Part shown: positions 12,243 to 24,300 of the stretch, one piece after another
Layout of the letters: the number at the start of each line of letters is the position of its first letter
Numbering within the stretch: position 1 is the first letter of the stretch
Source of the DNA: Aspergillus flavus
Lineage: Eukaryota > Ascomycota > Eurotiomycetes > Eurotiales > Aspergillaceae
Reading direction: 5' to 3'
Assembly (NCBI RefSeq): GCF_009017415.1
Contig: NC_092409.1
Location: 5,394,001 to 5,458,000, forward strand
Length of the DNA: 64,000 nt
Position numbers and translations under genes: made by a program
The notes under the pieces: generated by a model
What the model was told of the DNA's origin: nothing
Seen by the model: only the letters and a program-made list of their open reading frames with translations
The model's database searches: none

Positions 12243-12853
12243 TGTTTTTGTTGGTTTATCTTTCTTTGGGGGTTGTTTGTTTGTGTATGAGAGCTTGGTT
12301 GTGGTGGAGGTGGTTGTGTGTAGGTCTGGTGGTGAGTTGGAGATGAGCGGGGAGGTGGATGGATTTTGCGGAGCTGGGGGGGAGGGGGGGGGGGGGGGGG
12401 TGGTGTTATTTAGTCTTAACTTGGAGAGGAATGGAATGGTCTGGTGTTTACCGTACTCTATGTTGGTATTGTTTATGGAATGCTTTATGTGAAGATAGTC
12501 ATTGATTGACTATTCTATTGCCTTTTACCAGGTATAGAATTACAGTCCCAAGCTTAAATTTAGCTCGATATCAGTTCGATTGTCTCCCACATCACATATC
12601 AATGAATTTATCTTATCACCATTCCCTCAATCTACAAAAACCCACCAGCAACAACCCACGACTCAAAAACAGCATCAGCGTCAAAAACGAGAAACGTCCC
12701 ACAACATGCGCGGGTATAAGAATCCCATGTAGAACCAGGAATGGATTTTTCAGGAAAAGCCCCAATGTAAAGTGTTAAAACGGCAACGTGAAAGAAACAA
12801 AGAAGCACAAATCAAACGCCATTAATATGAGATATGAATATTTTTCCGTTTTT
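12243..12853. other. Intergenic, irc6-like 5' side and Sm D3 3' side
   Basis: A 610-bp stretch holding the promoter and leader of the irc6-like gene and the 3' UTR of the Sm D3 gene, both on the minus strand. It contains the poly-G run at 12376-12400. Confidence 0.6.
12376..12400 (+). repeat. Poly-G tract (24 of 25 bases G)
   Basis: G runs at 12376-12382 and 12384-12400, broken by one A. The tract lies about 130 bp upstream of the irc6-like start, so the gene's sense strand carries poly-C. It could form a G-quadruplex, and its length is prone to slippage or assembly error. Confidence 0.9.
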
Positions 12854-13466
12854 CTAACCCCTCCGTTGGCCCCGGGCACGCTGCACGGTGGCCTTACCAC
12901 GAGCGAGACCGACACCGCGGCCGCGCTGGCCTCGTGAGCGGAACATGGGGGCGTTCCTGTTTGATTTTTTGTTAGAGTTTGAATTTTGCAATCGATAGAC
13001 GAGAGACGGAAAGAATAGGAGAGATGGGAAAGGGAGAGAATAAAAAAGAGAAGTGGAGATGGAAATGGGTAAGACATACCGCAACATATCCGGAACAATG
13101 AAGAACCTCACATGGCTTCCGCGAATATAAACCTGATCCAAATGCGACACGCGACCATCCCGAGCAGTGACCGTGATATCCTTCAGTTGAACGTTCATGT
13201 TATCCTCGGCTGTTCCTCGTCAGTTTGTTTCTATTTTGTCCTGATACGATAGTTGAGCGACGAACCCTCGAGAAGTTTTCCTCGATACACGACTCCGGAG
13301 GTGATTTCCAGGGTGACAACGTGGCCCTGTACCGCAGCGCGTTAGCTCCAGTTACCAAGATTTGATACAAGCAAGACGATGGCGCGTCAATGAAGCTCAA
13401 AAGACATACCTGGGCTTCGTTAAGAAGCTTGATCGGGATACCGATCGTGGAGGTCAATTTGCCCAT
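12854..13466 (-). CDS. Small nuclear ribonucleoprotein Sm D3
   Basis: Core spliceosomal Sm protein that binds the Sm site of U1, U2, U4 and U5 snRNAs as part of a seven-membered ring. Four exons (13410-13466, 13266-13326, 13080-13209, 12854-12956) give 351 nt and 116 residues. The Sm fold is clear: an N-terminal helix ([12 protein letters not shown]), Sm1 strands with EAEDNMNV, then Sm2 with [21 protein letters not shown]. The tail is RG-rich ([13 protein letters not shown]...), the usual target of arginine methylation in SmD1/D3. The length matches the family. It is divergent from the Gep4 gene, with 313 bp between the two starts. Confidence 0.95.
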
Positions 13467-13779
13467 TGCGAGGAGGATTGGAGGGGTTATCGCGAGAGAG
13501 ACGATAAAGACAGATGCAGATAAGTTCGAATCCTTCGATCTCGACAGGAATTCGGTGAGAGCAATAATCCTCCGGCTGGCGCAAAGGGTGGAAGAAACAG
13601 TGTCGGTAGGATAGAAATGGACGTTCCGTCGGCGGAGAGTTTTGCGGCTCTGCTCCGCCCAGCCAATAAATAAGCTACGGAGCTTTCCTTTAGTTCTTCC
13701 TATATTTAATCTGATCCCACCACTTCACTAAAAAGACAACACCAAGTAAATAGAAAAAAGAGAAAGAAAAATAACAAAA
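13467..13779. promoter_or_regulatory. Shared divergent promoter of Sm D3 and Gep4 genes, with CCAAT box
   Basis: A 313-bp interval between two divergent start codons. It contains CCAAT at 13663-13667, followed by AAATAAG, and a pyrimidine-rich stretch before the Gep4 start. The CCAAT could bind the Hap complex; the role is inferred. Confidence 0.5.
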
Positions 13780-14526
13780 ATGCCAAACCCACCAAACACC
13801 AATCTCCGCGCCTTCAATCTAGCCGTACAAACGCTCCTCAAAAGCCCCTCCCAGTTCCTCCCCCATCTCACAATCCCAACCATAACGCATCTCCCTGAAC
13901 AAGTTGGTCCCTCGATCGCCGCAAACCTCAACCTTCAATCGGCAGATGCATCCAAAACCAAGTCACCCACTATCCGTGCCCTCGTTCTTGACAAGGACAA
14001 CACCCTCTGCCACCCCAAAACCACGACCTTCCCTCCGCAGATCCTCGATAAGCTGCATGCCCTCCGCACCTCACACACCTCTCCCTTCAACCGCGAGCAA
14101 CATCCAGATTCAATCTTAATTGTGTCTAATCGTGCGGGTTCACACCCGCGCTATGATGCGGAGGTGCGCGAGCTTGAAGAGCGCCTGTCCGGACTACGAA
14201 TTTCCGTGTTTCGGTTGCCGGAGGGGAGTGAAAAGAAGCCGTTTTGTGGAGAAGAGGTGCTGGAGTGGTTCCGGGAGAGGGGCGTGGTGAAGGGCGCAGA
14301 TGAGATTGCCGTCGTAGGGGACCGGTTGGGTACGGATGTGTTGATGGCGGCGCGGATGGGCTCGTGGAGTGTTTGGTGTCGTGATGGAGTTACCGAGGGC
14401 GTGGATCCCAAGGACGTCCGGCCTGGGATGAATCTTCTTGAGAAAATGGAAGTTTGGGTGGAGAGGTATCTGAGGGAGTCGAAAGGATTGAAGGCTCCTC
14501 CACCCCATGGTTGGGACCGTCAATAG
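13780..14526 (+). CDS. Mitochondrial phosphatidylglycerophosphatase Gep4
   Basis: HAD-superfamily phosphatase that dephosphorylates phosphatidylglycerophosphate to phosphatidylglycerol, the step before cardiolipin, on the matrix side of the inner mitochondrial membrane. Single exon, 248 residues. The HAD motifs are in order: motif I DKDNTL at 71-76 (Asp71 nucleophile, Asp73), motif II VSNRAGS at 115-121, motif III lysine in EKKPF at about 152-153, and motif IV GDRLGTD at 180-186. The DKDNTL form is characteristic of the Gep4/YqeG group. The N-terminal 60 residues fit a short targeting or membrane-association region. A purine-rich leader precedes the start. Confidence 0.93.
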   Translation: MPNPPNTNLRAFNLAVQTLLKSPSQFLPHLTIPTITHLPEQVGPSIAANLNLQSADASKTKSPTIRALVLDKDNTLCHPKTTTFPPQILDKLHALRTSHTSPFNREQHPDSILIVSNRAGSHPRYDAEVRELEERLSGLRISVFRLPEGSEKKPFCGEEVLEWFRERGVVKGADEIAVVGDRLGTDVLMAARMGSWSVWCRDGVTEGVDPKDVRPGMNLLEKMEVWVERYLRESKGLKAPPPHGWDRQ

Positions 14527-15461
14527 CTTTCGGCGCAATCGTCCACCGGTTCCTTGACACTTGTAAATACCCATGTATGATAGATAGAGCTTTTCTACGC
14601 AAAGAACTACAACTAATACGCACGTCATGTGAGAGTTGCAAAAGTCTGTCTTATGATGCTGATTCACATTGGTAGAGATCTCGAAAGTATGCACGCGAAG
14701 AATTTCACAGCTTCGCAGAAACTAAACAAATATCGCTTGGACAACCAACATGGCTGTATTGATGTCAACAATCTGACAGCAAGACCGAACCAAAGACGCA
14801 AGCATGGACAGGCAAATGACCATAACAAAGGGAATATGCAAACAACCCTAATCCCGCCAACCCAAAAGCACCAATCAAATGAGAATTCAAACAATCTCGC
14901 CAATTGTGCGACTTTCTGGCATAACCACGTTAAAAGGCCCTGACCAGGTATATAAAGTCAAATGAAAAAAGAAAAAGGTCCAGGGTAAGTTGAAGAAGTT
15001 CAAAAAGAAGTTGCAAGAAAGAAAAGAAGTAAAAATTGCCCAGTAATCACTGGGACAAGTGTTTGATAAAGTGGCAAGGACCAGCCCCTAGAGAAGGGTA
15101 TTAATACAACAAAAAAGAAGAAAGAAGAAAAAAAGCGCAAGAGAAGAGCATAACGCTGAGTGCATATCAGAAAAGAAGAAAAAGAAGATATATCCTCGTC
15201 AATGTATGTTGGTGAGACTGAAAAGCATCAGTCCCACCAATCCCTCCAAAGAGGGACGTGAAAATAACTGGTCAAGGTTGGGTATCTCCAGTGGATACAA
15301 CATCATCCAATCGTTTGGAAAGGGATTCGAAGAGCTTGCGCAAGGTAACCAAGCCCAGCAAAGAAAATAACTGCCATCCTGCCAAGTGAACTTGGAAACG
15401 GCATAGGAAAGAAGCGAAGACCAGGAGCCGTTCAAACTGAGCGGCGTGGCACAGGTAAGAC
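14527..15461. other. Convergent 3' region between Gep4 and the homeobox gene
   Basis: 935 bp holding the 3' UTRs of both genes. The part at 14950-15190 is A/G-rich. No gene is supported here. Confidence 0.55.
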
Positions 15462-17333
15462 TCAAGATCCAGTGGCGAATGCATTCGGATCGGCGTTTTC
15501 CATAGACGTCATTTGGTAGTCGCCCTGAACACCTGGAGAGGTGTGACCGGACAAGGTCTGCATGGGCAGATCAAAAGTGTTTCCTTCGAAGCCCATGGAG
15601 GTTGGAACGGTAAAGTTCATGTTCTGCTTGGGATACATCACATTCATCTGCATGCCCTCTTCCGCAAAGCTCGGCTGGTGCTCATTGCTCATGCTGTACA
15701 TCTCCTGCGACGCGTGCATGTTCGAAAGCGGAGGCGAATGATCCGCAATCATAGGATCGGCGTGGCTAACGGTCGAATATGGGGAGGCCGACTGTGGCCC
15801 CATGTTGGAAGAGTCAACTTGAGGGGATACGAAAGGCAGGTTAAAGGAGGTTCCCATGGTCGTTGCAACAGGGGTCGAATCGCCATGGCCTCCATTGGAG
15901 AAGAGCCCGGGACTAGCGAAGTCCGACGGCGAGGCTGTCGCCGTCGTCGCAGACATGGGGTGAGTACGGGGATCGAAGCCGTACGCAGCCGAGGTATCAA
16001 TCCGCAGGTTCGCAGCCAAGGGGTGTGCCGACTGAGGGACTGGCGCGAAAATGTTGGAATCCGCATGGTTGAAATGCACTGGAGTCTGTGGCAGATTGTA
16101 GGTAGCAAGAGGCGTTTGCAAAGCAGAGAAGTCGACGGCCACTGGAACAGAGCGACTCCGTTGACGTCTGTGTCCACGGGGAACCTGAAGGTTCAGATGA
16201 GTCTGAGTTTCCGGGATCATGTTCATGAATGCCGGTGCGAATTGGTTTGGCTGCGAAGCAGGGCGTTGGATAAACGGAGGAGACATGGGCGCATTTACAG
16301 CGAAGTTGTTGTATGCCAAGCGATTCTGGAACGACTCCAACGACACCAACTTGGCGAGTTGCACACTCAGAACTTTTGGATGACCTCCAAGGTGGTGCAC
16401 CAAGATCTGGCTAGCTTGCTGGTCTTCTGTGAAGTCGCCGCACTGGTAAAATCCACCGGAGTTGGAGGAGTCCATGTAAAAGAGCGGCGGTCGGTTCAAT
16501 TCCACCACTAGACCACCGGGCCTCGGGGGAGCGCCATTTGGCTGTGGTCCTTGGTCGCCTGACTCCAAGGTGATATTCTTAATGTATGCGAAAGGGTATT
16601 CGATCTTGTATCCTGCAGAATCATTGTTGATGTAGTAAGTCATGCAGGCTTTTTCGGGGGAGTAGAAGACGACCAAGTCCATCGCGTTCTGCCCAATGCG
16701 CCGCCAGCTACCGATGGTCAATGACCGACATGTGAAGTGATGGATCACAACTTTTCCAGAGGGAGTGGACTCGCTCGGGTAAGCGCCACTGGTTCCATAG
16801 CCTCCTGTGCGGCCGAACGGATCTCTTGCGCCGGGCTTGCTGGGGTCGAATTGCATAGCCAGATACTGGCGCATAGACTCTGGGATTGAATCGCAGCCCT
16901 CACCAGTTTCAATGCTCTTCTTCGCGAGCATCTTGATCTTTGCGCGCCTAAATTATTCGTTAGCCACATGACCATCTGTAGCAAACAAGAATCGCGCGAC
17001 GTACCTGTTCTGGAACCAAATCTGAACAGACCGCTCAGTCATGTTAATTTCCTGGGCGATTCTTTCGCGCGTAGCAGCCGTAGGGGTGGGGTTCTTGTTG
17101 AATTCCAACTCTAGAGTAACCAGCTGATCTTGAGTCGCCCGCTGACGCTTGTTATTCTTCTGTTGTTGGGTCAGAGTACTCTTGCGCTGAGGCCGACGGG
17201 CCGCGGAAGAAGGCGCCGTGGTGGCATTGGATATGGATGGAGACGGCGTGGAATCGGCAGATGAAGAGGTGGTCGGTGCTGTGGTGGGGGTAGTCGACAT
17301 AGTCGACTGGTCAGGGGAGTCTGTCGAAGACAT
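15462..17333 (-). CDS. Homeobox transcription factor (Hbx/Htf1-like)
   Basis: Two exons, 17005-17333 and 15462-16947, give 1815 nt and 604 residues. A Ser/Thr/Pro-rich leader is followed by a homeodomain at about residues 58-117 with the third-helix signature WFQNRRAKIK at 106-115. The single 57-nt intron falls inside that signature. Downstream there is a conserved folded region (residues about 160-300) containing [12 protein letters not shown] and the segment [21 protein letters not shown]. The rest is a long Pro/Ser/Gln/Asn/Met-rich tail typical of activation regions. This layout is that of the fungal homeobox regulators of conidiation and secondary metabolism (Htf1/MoHox2, Hbx1). Orthology to a particular one is inference. 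About 4 kb upstream is free of genes. Confidence 0.85.
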
Positions 17334-20300
17334 TGTTTGCAGGGATTGACCGAAGATAAGGTAGAAGTGGGTTCAGAAAAGAGAATCGACCAATTGAGAG
17401 ATGGGAGTATGAACGAAAAAGAGAGGACGACGATCCGGCCGACAGTCGAGGGGGATGTCCAAGTCTCTCAAGCTGCGTCAAGCGCGAGAGAGGTATATGT
17501 TTCAAACGAATGGATGTGCTAGGGCTGGAAACGGTTATGATTCCAGGCCTCAAGCACGAATGAATATGAGCGCGTCGCAGAAGCGTCAACGTAATCGAAT
17601 TGGGGCTAAAGATAAAAAGCTGACCTAGGCAGCTTATACGGTAGAAAGTATATAGGGGCTTCGCAAGCGTGGCGGTTAATCGAATCGCATGAATCGAGGA
17701 TCGATATCGCGATGACAAATCGAGGGCTATTTCACCGTCCAGAGGGAAGCAAGCGAAGGGCTCGTGAGAGTGAAGTCGAACGTTAAAAGAGTGGAACGAT
17801 CGACTGTAGCGAGCGAATGGGGGGATGAAAGTAAAGAATGTAAGAAGTGAAGAAATGCAAAAGAGTGAAAAGGAAAGGAAAATGAACGATAGAAAGATGG
17901 TCGATGGGGAAAGAAAAGAGAGGAGAGAAGAGAAGAGGAGAAGAGGAAGAGAGAGAGGAAGAGGAAGAGAGACAAACGGGTGGAGGACGGCTGTTGGTTG
18001 GCTCGAAGATGGTCAGGAGATGGGGGATACTCGAACTAGCCTAGTGTGGATGGGTGAGCGCTAGCTGTTTTGGCATCGGCGGTTCCTGACTCTCTTCTGA
18101 CTGACTAGTCGACCGTGGGGCCTCGTTTCCTTTTCTTTTTTTTTTTCTTTTCTCTTGTTTTTACGCCCTTTTCCCTTTTTCGTTGGATCTTCTGCGTTGG
18201 TGGTAATCCTGGTTAGATGGGTTCAAAATTTCACGATCACTCCGTATAACATTATGGATTTTAAATTACTTCAAAAATGTAGACATCTATATATCACTCA
18301 AAACAAACACCCGTTGCAGAAGGGGAGGGGGGAGGCAGAAAAAATAAAAATAAAAAAAAAAAAGGAAAGAAAACAACAAACCCAGCAGCACCACCACCCT
18401 GTTTTTCGGCCCCTGCATCGGATTCTGCTGCCCAATGCTGCTGCTGATATCCAACCCTCCAATGATGGGCTGGGACGCATCTGTACAGAGATACTGGACT
18501 CCTCTCTGTAAGGTCTCTGTCAGAAATCATTCTGGTGCAGTAGCCGACCTGCCTCACGGATTTGTGCAAGATCGGATTGTTTACCTTTCGACTAGAGCTT
18601 TTTGGTGTCCAAAGATAGTAACTGCATATGGACTCAGCTCCCTCGTCTACGGTCTACACGCCGAACCAGTATCTACTATCTACTATCTAGTGCATGAGTA
18701 GTCTCTGGACAAGTCTCCGTCGGATATCCCAAAAGGTCACAGTGAATTCGACCGTTACGTATAAAACGGTCCCACGTTCAAGAGACCCCAGACCACCACC
18801 ACCATAACCCTATCCTAGTCCCTGGACCCGGTTTCAATGCAAAGCAACGTCGAAACGTAGAACCGAGAAAGAGAAAGAGAAAGAGAACCAAACAAAAAAA
18901 GAATGGAACACGTTAATAATAATTTCTTGATTGATTCGGGAAGGTAAACGACCTGGACCGGTCCATCCTTGAAGCGATCCGCGAAAGCAAGAAAGGGTTT
19001 CAGGAAACCAAGATAGTGGAGCAACCACACCAAAAAACACCAACACCATTCCAATCTACACTTTTGCCGAGTGAACGGTAGTTATGACGATACTACTGTT
19101 ACAGATTTACAAGATTTTGCCCTACGAGTCAAAGCCAAGACGACCCTGCCACTGTAGAGCCGAACCATTTCCAGCCTCAAGTCGATTTGCCCGTTCGTGA
19201 GGCGGAGGTAGAAAAAAAAAAAAAAAAAGAAGTGGTGGGAAAAGTACTCCGTCGTTCAATTCGGTTGTGATCCTTTTTCCCCCTTCTCAAAAGGAGTTCC
19301 ACAGAAGTCCGGTCGGTAAGCAGACTTGGGACCGGGTGCCAATGACCGACCTACCCGTTTCGGTAAGGGTTATCGTGGAACTCTTTCTATTAATATGTGA
19401 TTTTCTTAGGATTTTCCTATTCCTTTTCTCTTTTCTCTTTTCTCTTGTGTTCGCCTCCCCCCGAGGGTTGAACCACGGGTTCCGCCCGTGCCGGTTGAAC
19501 AGCGCATTCCATGATTCGATCCAGGTACCCGCCCTCCCCTCGCATTTCAACCACGACTGATTGGGTGGGTTGACATGACAGCGCCAGGGGTGGAGACTTC
19601 ACACTCGTGTACCTGACTAGAAGCCTCCAATGAATTCCAGCAATGCTCACTGTTTTATCCACCCGTCGCAAGGTACAACCGAGGACCTGTAGTCACAGTA
19701 GTAGGAGTTACCTACAGCAAGTAGTACCAACGCAAGCCATCTCATATCAGCAAGTGTAACCACCTTAGGCTACATATATTATGTTAGGTTAGGTACCTGA
19801 CTTATACCTACATATATACACATTACACCTACCTACACATCCACATCCACATATACATACATACATATGCAAGGAATCCCATCAATTACCACCAAACCAC
19901 CCTCACCACAGCCCAAGCTCCATTCCAGCCTCAGACACATCCAAGGTCCAGTACTCTGTACTCCGTACAGAGGAGGAACAGGAACAAGAACAAGAACAGG
20001 AAGCGAAGCAGTCCCCCTCCAAGCTAACCAGTTTAAAAAACCTACACCCCCACAAAGACGATGATCCGTGCACTTTTCCCACGCGCCGATTGGTCCAAGA
20101 TCACTCAGCCACAGGAATGCGTTCCTGACTAAGACCGGTCTGGTCCCATCGACCCAGTCCCAGCCTAACTCGAATAGGGGGTTCTTTCCTTTAACGGGGG
20201 AAGCGAAGGTAAAGAAGGTCATGGCTGGGACGGACTTGACCTCCAGTTCTTACCTATCAGTGAAGAGGGGGAAAGAACTACGAGGACTAGTTAAACTTAA

Positions 20301-21377
20301 CCTCTGACTAGTTACGCTGGACAAATCCTCTAGGATATTTAGTAGGCACGACTGTTCAGCTCGATCAATCATCACCGAATCCCTCCCTCCATAGTACTCA
20401 CCTCAAGTAACACATCCACGAACAAAGAAACAGACGAAGAAAAAAAGAAAAAAGAAAAAAGAAAAGAAAAAGACAAAAGAAAATCACCCCATCCTTGCTG
20501 CCTCGTACCAGGCAATCATCCTAGCCATCATTTAAACAACCTGACTATTGTTTCATCTCTGCAGGGTCGATCTGTAGGTACCCGTGGGGGACTGTACGTG
20601 GGTGGTGGTTATGCAACAGCTCCACAAATCACAAGTCAGAGAGTCAGAGAAATGTTAACCTGGAAAGCCGTATCGGCTTAGTCCGAATCAAGAGGTGAGC
20701 GCGCACGCCTTCTGCACGCGACGAGGGAGCTCTTTCGAAACTACTAATTAATATCCGGAATCCCTTGCCTGGCGCCGTTGCCGACTACCGAAGGCAAAAA
20801 GAGTTATTCGACACGATCCTTCCGAGCCAGATCGTGACCCATTTGGTTTCAATAGTGGCTGGACTCTTTCTGCGCCGTTGCTGTTGCATTGACCATGTCC
20901 GTTTCCTTCGTTTTTCTTTTTGGGTTTTACTCCGTATTTAGTCTCTCTTTTTCCTTTTCTGGCTCGGGATTCGGATGTTGGCGACTCGTACCAAGTGCAT
21001 GTTGTTTCCTCCTATCTATTGACTACTACTAGTAGTAAGTACTCCGTAGTAATTGCTATTGCTAGGATAACTTCGGCGGTGATGTCTCCCCAGCTCTATC
21101 TGTCACGCTACTCGGTGGACTATTGCGCGCTACGCTCATACGAAGGATTGTCAGATGGAGACTGGATCCAGGGCCGATTCCTTTCTATTATACAACAGCA
21201 ATGTGCATATGGATATTTTCTCGCCATTAATGTACACGATGTAACGTTCAAGCCAAAAGAAATGAGTGACTGTCCCATGGGGTATCCACTTCCAAACGCC
21301 TGCACGCTTTTGAGAAAAGAAAGATTCAATGACATGGTATGATTCAAAAACAATAACAATGTACGCGAAGGGAATCC
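17334..21377. other. Gene-free 5' region of the homeobox gene
   Basis: 4 kb upstream of the homeobox start and downstream of the flippase stop. The segment 17820-17975 is almost pure purine on the plus strand, so the homeobox sense strand is CT-rich there, as near fungal transcription starts. TACTCCGTA 9-mers occur at 19959, 20928 and 21040. Short A-runs lie at 19210-19230 and TACA/CCTAC runs at 19770-19870. No coding gene is recognised. Confidence 0.55.
17820..17975 (-). promoter_or_regulatory. CT-rich tract on the sense strand of the homeobox gene
   Basis: Read on the minus strand this is a 150-bp run of CTTCC, TCTCT and CTTTT units, 490-640 bp upstream of the start codon. Such pyrimidine tracts commonly precede transcription starts in filamentous fungi. 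A promoter role here is inferred. Confidence 0.4.
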
Positions 21378-24300
21378 CTACAACTGTCCCTTCCGGATCG
21401 CTCCGAAGCCCTTCGTAAACAACTCGTGAATCTCAACCGATCGTCGAGGAGTGTTCATCACCTCATCTTCTGTCATCGGATTCGAACGGTCGGCAACATG
21501 GTCAGCGCTGCTGTTGTAACCGGCCAATTCCACCTCCGTCTCCGTTCCCATCGGACCAGATCCTGTCTTGGTCATCACTCTCGGCCGGGAGAGCAGTTCT
21601 TGTACTTGTTTCTCCCGTGCCTCCATTTCCGCTTCGCGTGCCAGCTCAAGGCTAGACTTCTTGCTGCCGTGGTCCCAGCCTTGCTGCAGCTCTGATGCCG
21701 CGGCTTCTTCGAATCTCTTACGGATCTCCAAATCTTGCTCATACTCTTGGAAGATATCCACATCAGTCGGGAAGAGATTGGCCCGCACTGCGCTGACCGT
21801 AACCTCAAACACGATGACAGCCACCACCGTCAGAAGTAAAATCACCCAGAAGGCCAGATCATGGCCGGACTGGAAGATGAAGTTGCCGGGCACGTGGTAG
21901 ATACCGTCTCCAGAACCGAAGTTGTATTGGCGGGACAAGATCATGTCCCACACAAACCAGCCCCCAACCGAAATAATGAACACAGCGAGCGACAAATACG
22001 TCTTGTTGTGCACTTCCAACGCCTGTAACTTGGTATTGATAATGATGACGCAGGCCGTGTATGTGAGGAGGCCAGACGAAAAGATGTCGCTTCCCGTATG
22101 GGTGAACATCACATTTGCCCATAGACCAAACATGGTAAAGTAGACGATCATCGCCTCGCAAGTAGCCATGAATGTCCAGCCCAAATATAACTTGATGTTA
22201 AAGCCACCATGTTGCTGGCCTTTGGTGTACAATTCCGGAACAGCCAAGAGAGTCGACGCGGCCAGATCCTTGGTGAATATACCCAGGAAGATCACAGCCA
22301 GGGATGTGAAAAGGGTGTTAAACATACTCAAGCTCCACGGCTCGTACAAACTGGTACCTGTGTAGCCATTCCAGCGTTGATAAAGCGCCTGAGTCAAGTA
22401 AAACAGCATTTCTTTCCAGAATGTTCCCAGTGTATACTTGCAGGCCCGCATATAGTTCCATCGGCCGTGGACAAGGAGCAGTTTCAACAAGAACCGGAAT
22501 TGCGCAATCGAGTAGTCTGAAATACGTGCTGCCTGCAACCCTTCTTTGCCCGTAATGCCTATGCCAACATGTGCCTCTTGGATCATGGCGATGTCGTTGG
22601 CACCATCGCCAATCGCAAGAGTGATCGAATCCTTCACCTGCTTCCGGATCGAGTGTACAAGGAACGCTTTCTGTTTAGGACTTGCGCGGCAGCAAATGAC
22701 CGAATCGACGAGGATGGCAAGCTTGAAGAAGCGTGCTCTTAGAGTTTCGTCTGCCTCAATCATTGACAACGTTTGTCCGTCCACCACAACTACCGAATGG
22801 GCCACGGTCCCTTGGGTAAGATCCGAGGTGAATTTCACAATAGATCGCTCAACCTCGCCGGTCTCTTGATCAAGGATAACTAGGGTCGAGTAGTCCTTCA
22901 CCAGACGGCATGAATGTCCAACATTAATGGCTGTCTCGCGCTTATCACCAGTCAACATCCATAGCTTGATGTTGGCTCGACGCAGCTTATCAATAGCCTC
23001 GGGCACGCCTTTCTGCAGCTTGTCTTCGATGGCTGTTGCCCCAGTTAACTCGAGTTGCTGTTCAAGCTGCTCACCGACCTTCTCGATCTTCTCCTGTCGA
23101 TCGTCAAGGCTGGTACACGCCTCACGATAGGCTGTCTTCCAGGTGTTGTACGAAGCTTCATCAAGGAAACGGTGACCGTATAACAGAGTCCGCAAGCCTT
23201 CGGTGGCGAAGTCATTGAGGTGCTGGAAGCATCTTTCAAAAACAGCCTCCTCATTGACTACCAGGGCTTCCTCCACCAAATCTTCTTCTTCATCATCGTT
23301 AACTGAGCTTCCCGAGTCCGACATGGTAGTAGATGGCCGTCCTATCTGCGCCGAAGGTCGCGGGCTATAATACTCGGCATCGTTCCCCCTATTCAGAATA
23401 CCGCCATCCGTCTCCCTGTCACGAAGCCAAACATCGATACTTTCCCGTAGTGTGGACATATGCCGCCCAGAAACACTAGAACGCCTGTGTGTCATGCTAG
23501 GTCGACTCAAGCTGGTGCGAACTCCACTGTTCCGAGCCTGATACTCGCTGTTTCGCCTGATGATTTCACTTGCTTCGGCTGCCTTGCGTTTGCTGGCGCG
23601 TCTTTCAATTTCAACCGCCTTCTCTTGCGCAAGAGCTGCTCGTTTGAGTAACTGCATCAGAATGCTATCCGCACCCTTGCAAAACAAGCAAATTCGCTGA
23701 TCGGGCATTCGCACCACAACCGACATCCGCTTACGAGCACTCGAAAATTCTATCACATCTAGAATCTCGTAGGTCTCTTCAGAGGCTGGCCCATCGGGGC
23801 CATTGGGGTATGTCCGGACCGTTAGGGTATTTGGCTGCCGGTCTATGACGAGATATCCGAGTTCTTGGGCGGCCATGACTAAAGCCAATTCATCGGGCGA
23901 TGCTGCCTGGAAGGAAGTATTCCCAAGCTCATCGCTTTCCGGAATACACGTGTGGCATAGGGCAATGGCCAGGACGAACATTTTCGCCTTGCGGGCAAAT
24001 AAGGTGTAAGGTTTGCGTTGGATGTACTTGACCATGTCAGCTGTACGATAGTCGAGCACCGGTCGACCGGGCTTCCGTGTCTTGTCGGCAACTGACGTCG
24101 AGCTAGGTCTTGCGAGATGAGACCTAGCCTCGGACACATTAGACTTACGGGTCATAGACTTCTTGCCTTTGAAACTCCGCTTTTTGTGGATGAGCTTTTC
24201 TCGACCTCCTTCTCTCGCCTCCTCTTCACGTAGGTCAAAGTCGTGATACCAGGCAGTACCGGCAACACTCATCTTGCGGAAGCGCATCGAGTTGTTTGTC

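Noticed and set aside
15513..16511. 332-codon plus-strand frame opposite the homeobox gene
   Set aside because: It lies wholly antisense to a well-supported exon, has Arg/His-rich shadow composition and no motif.
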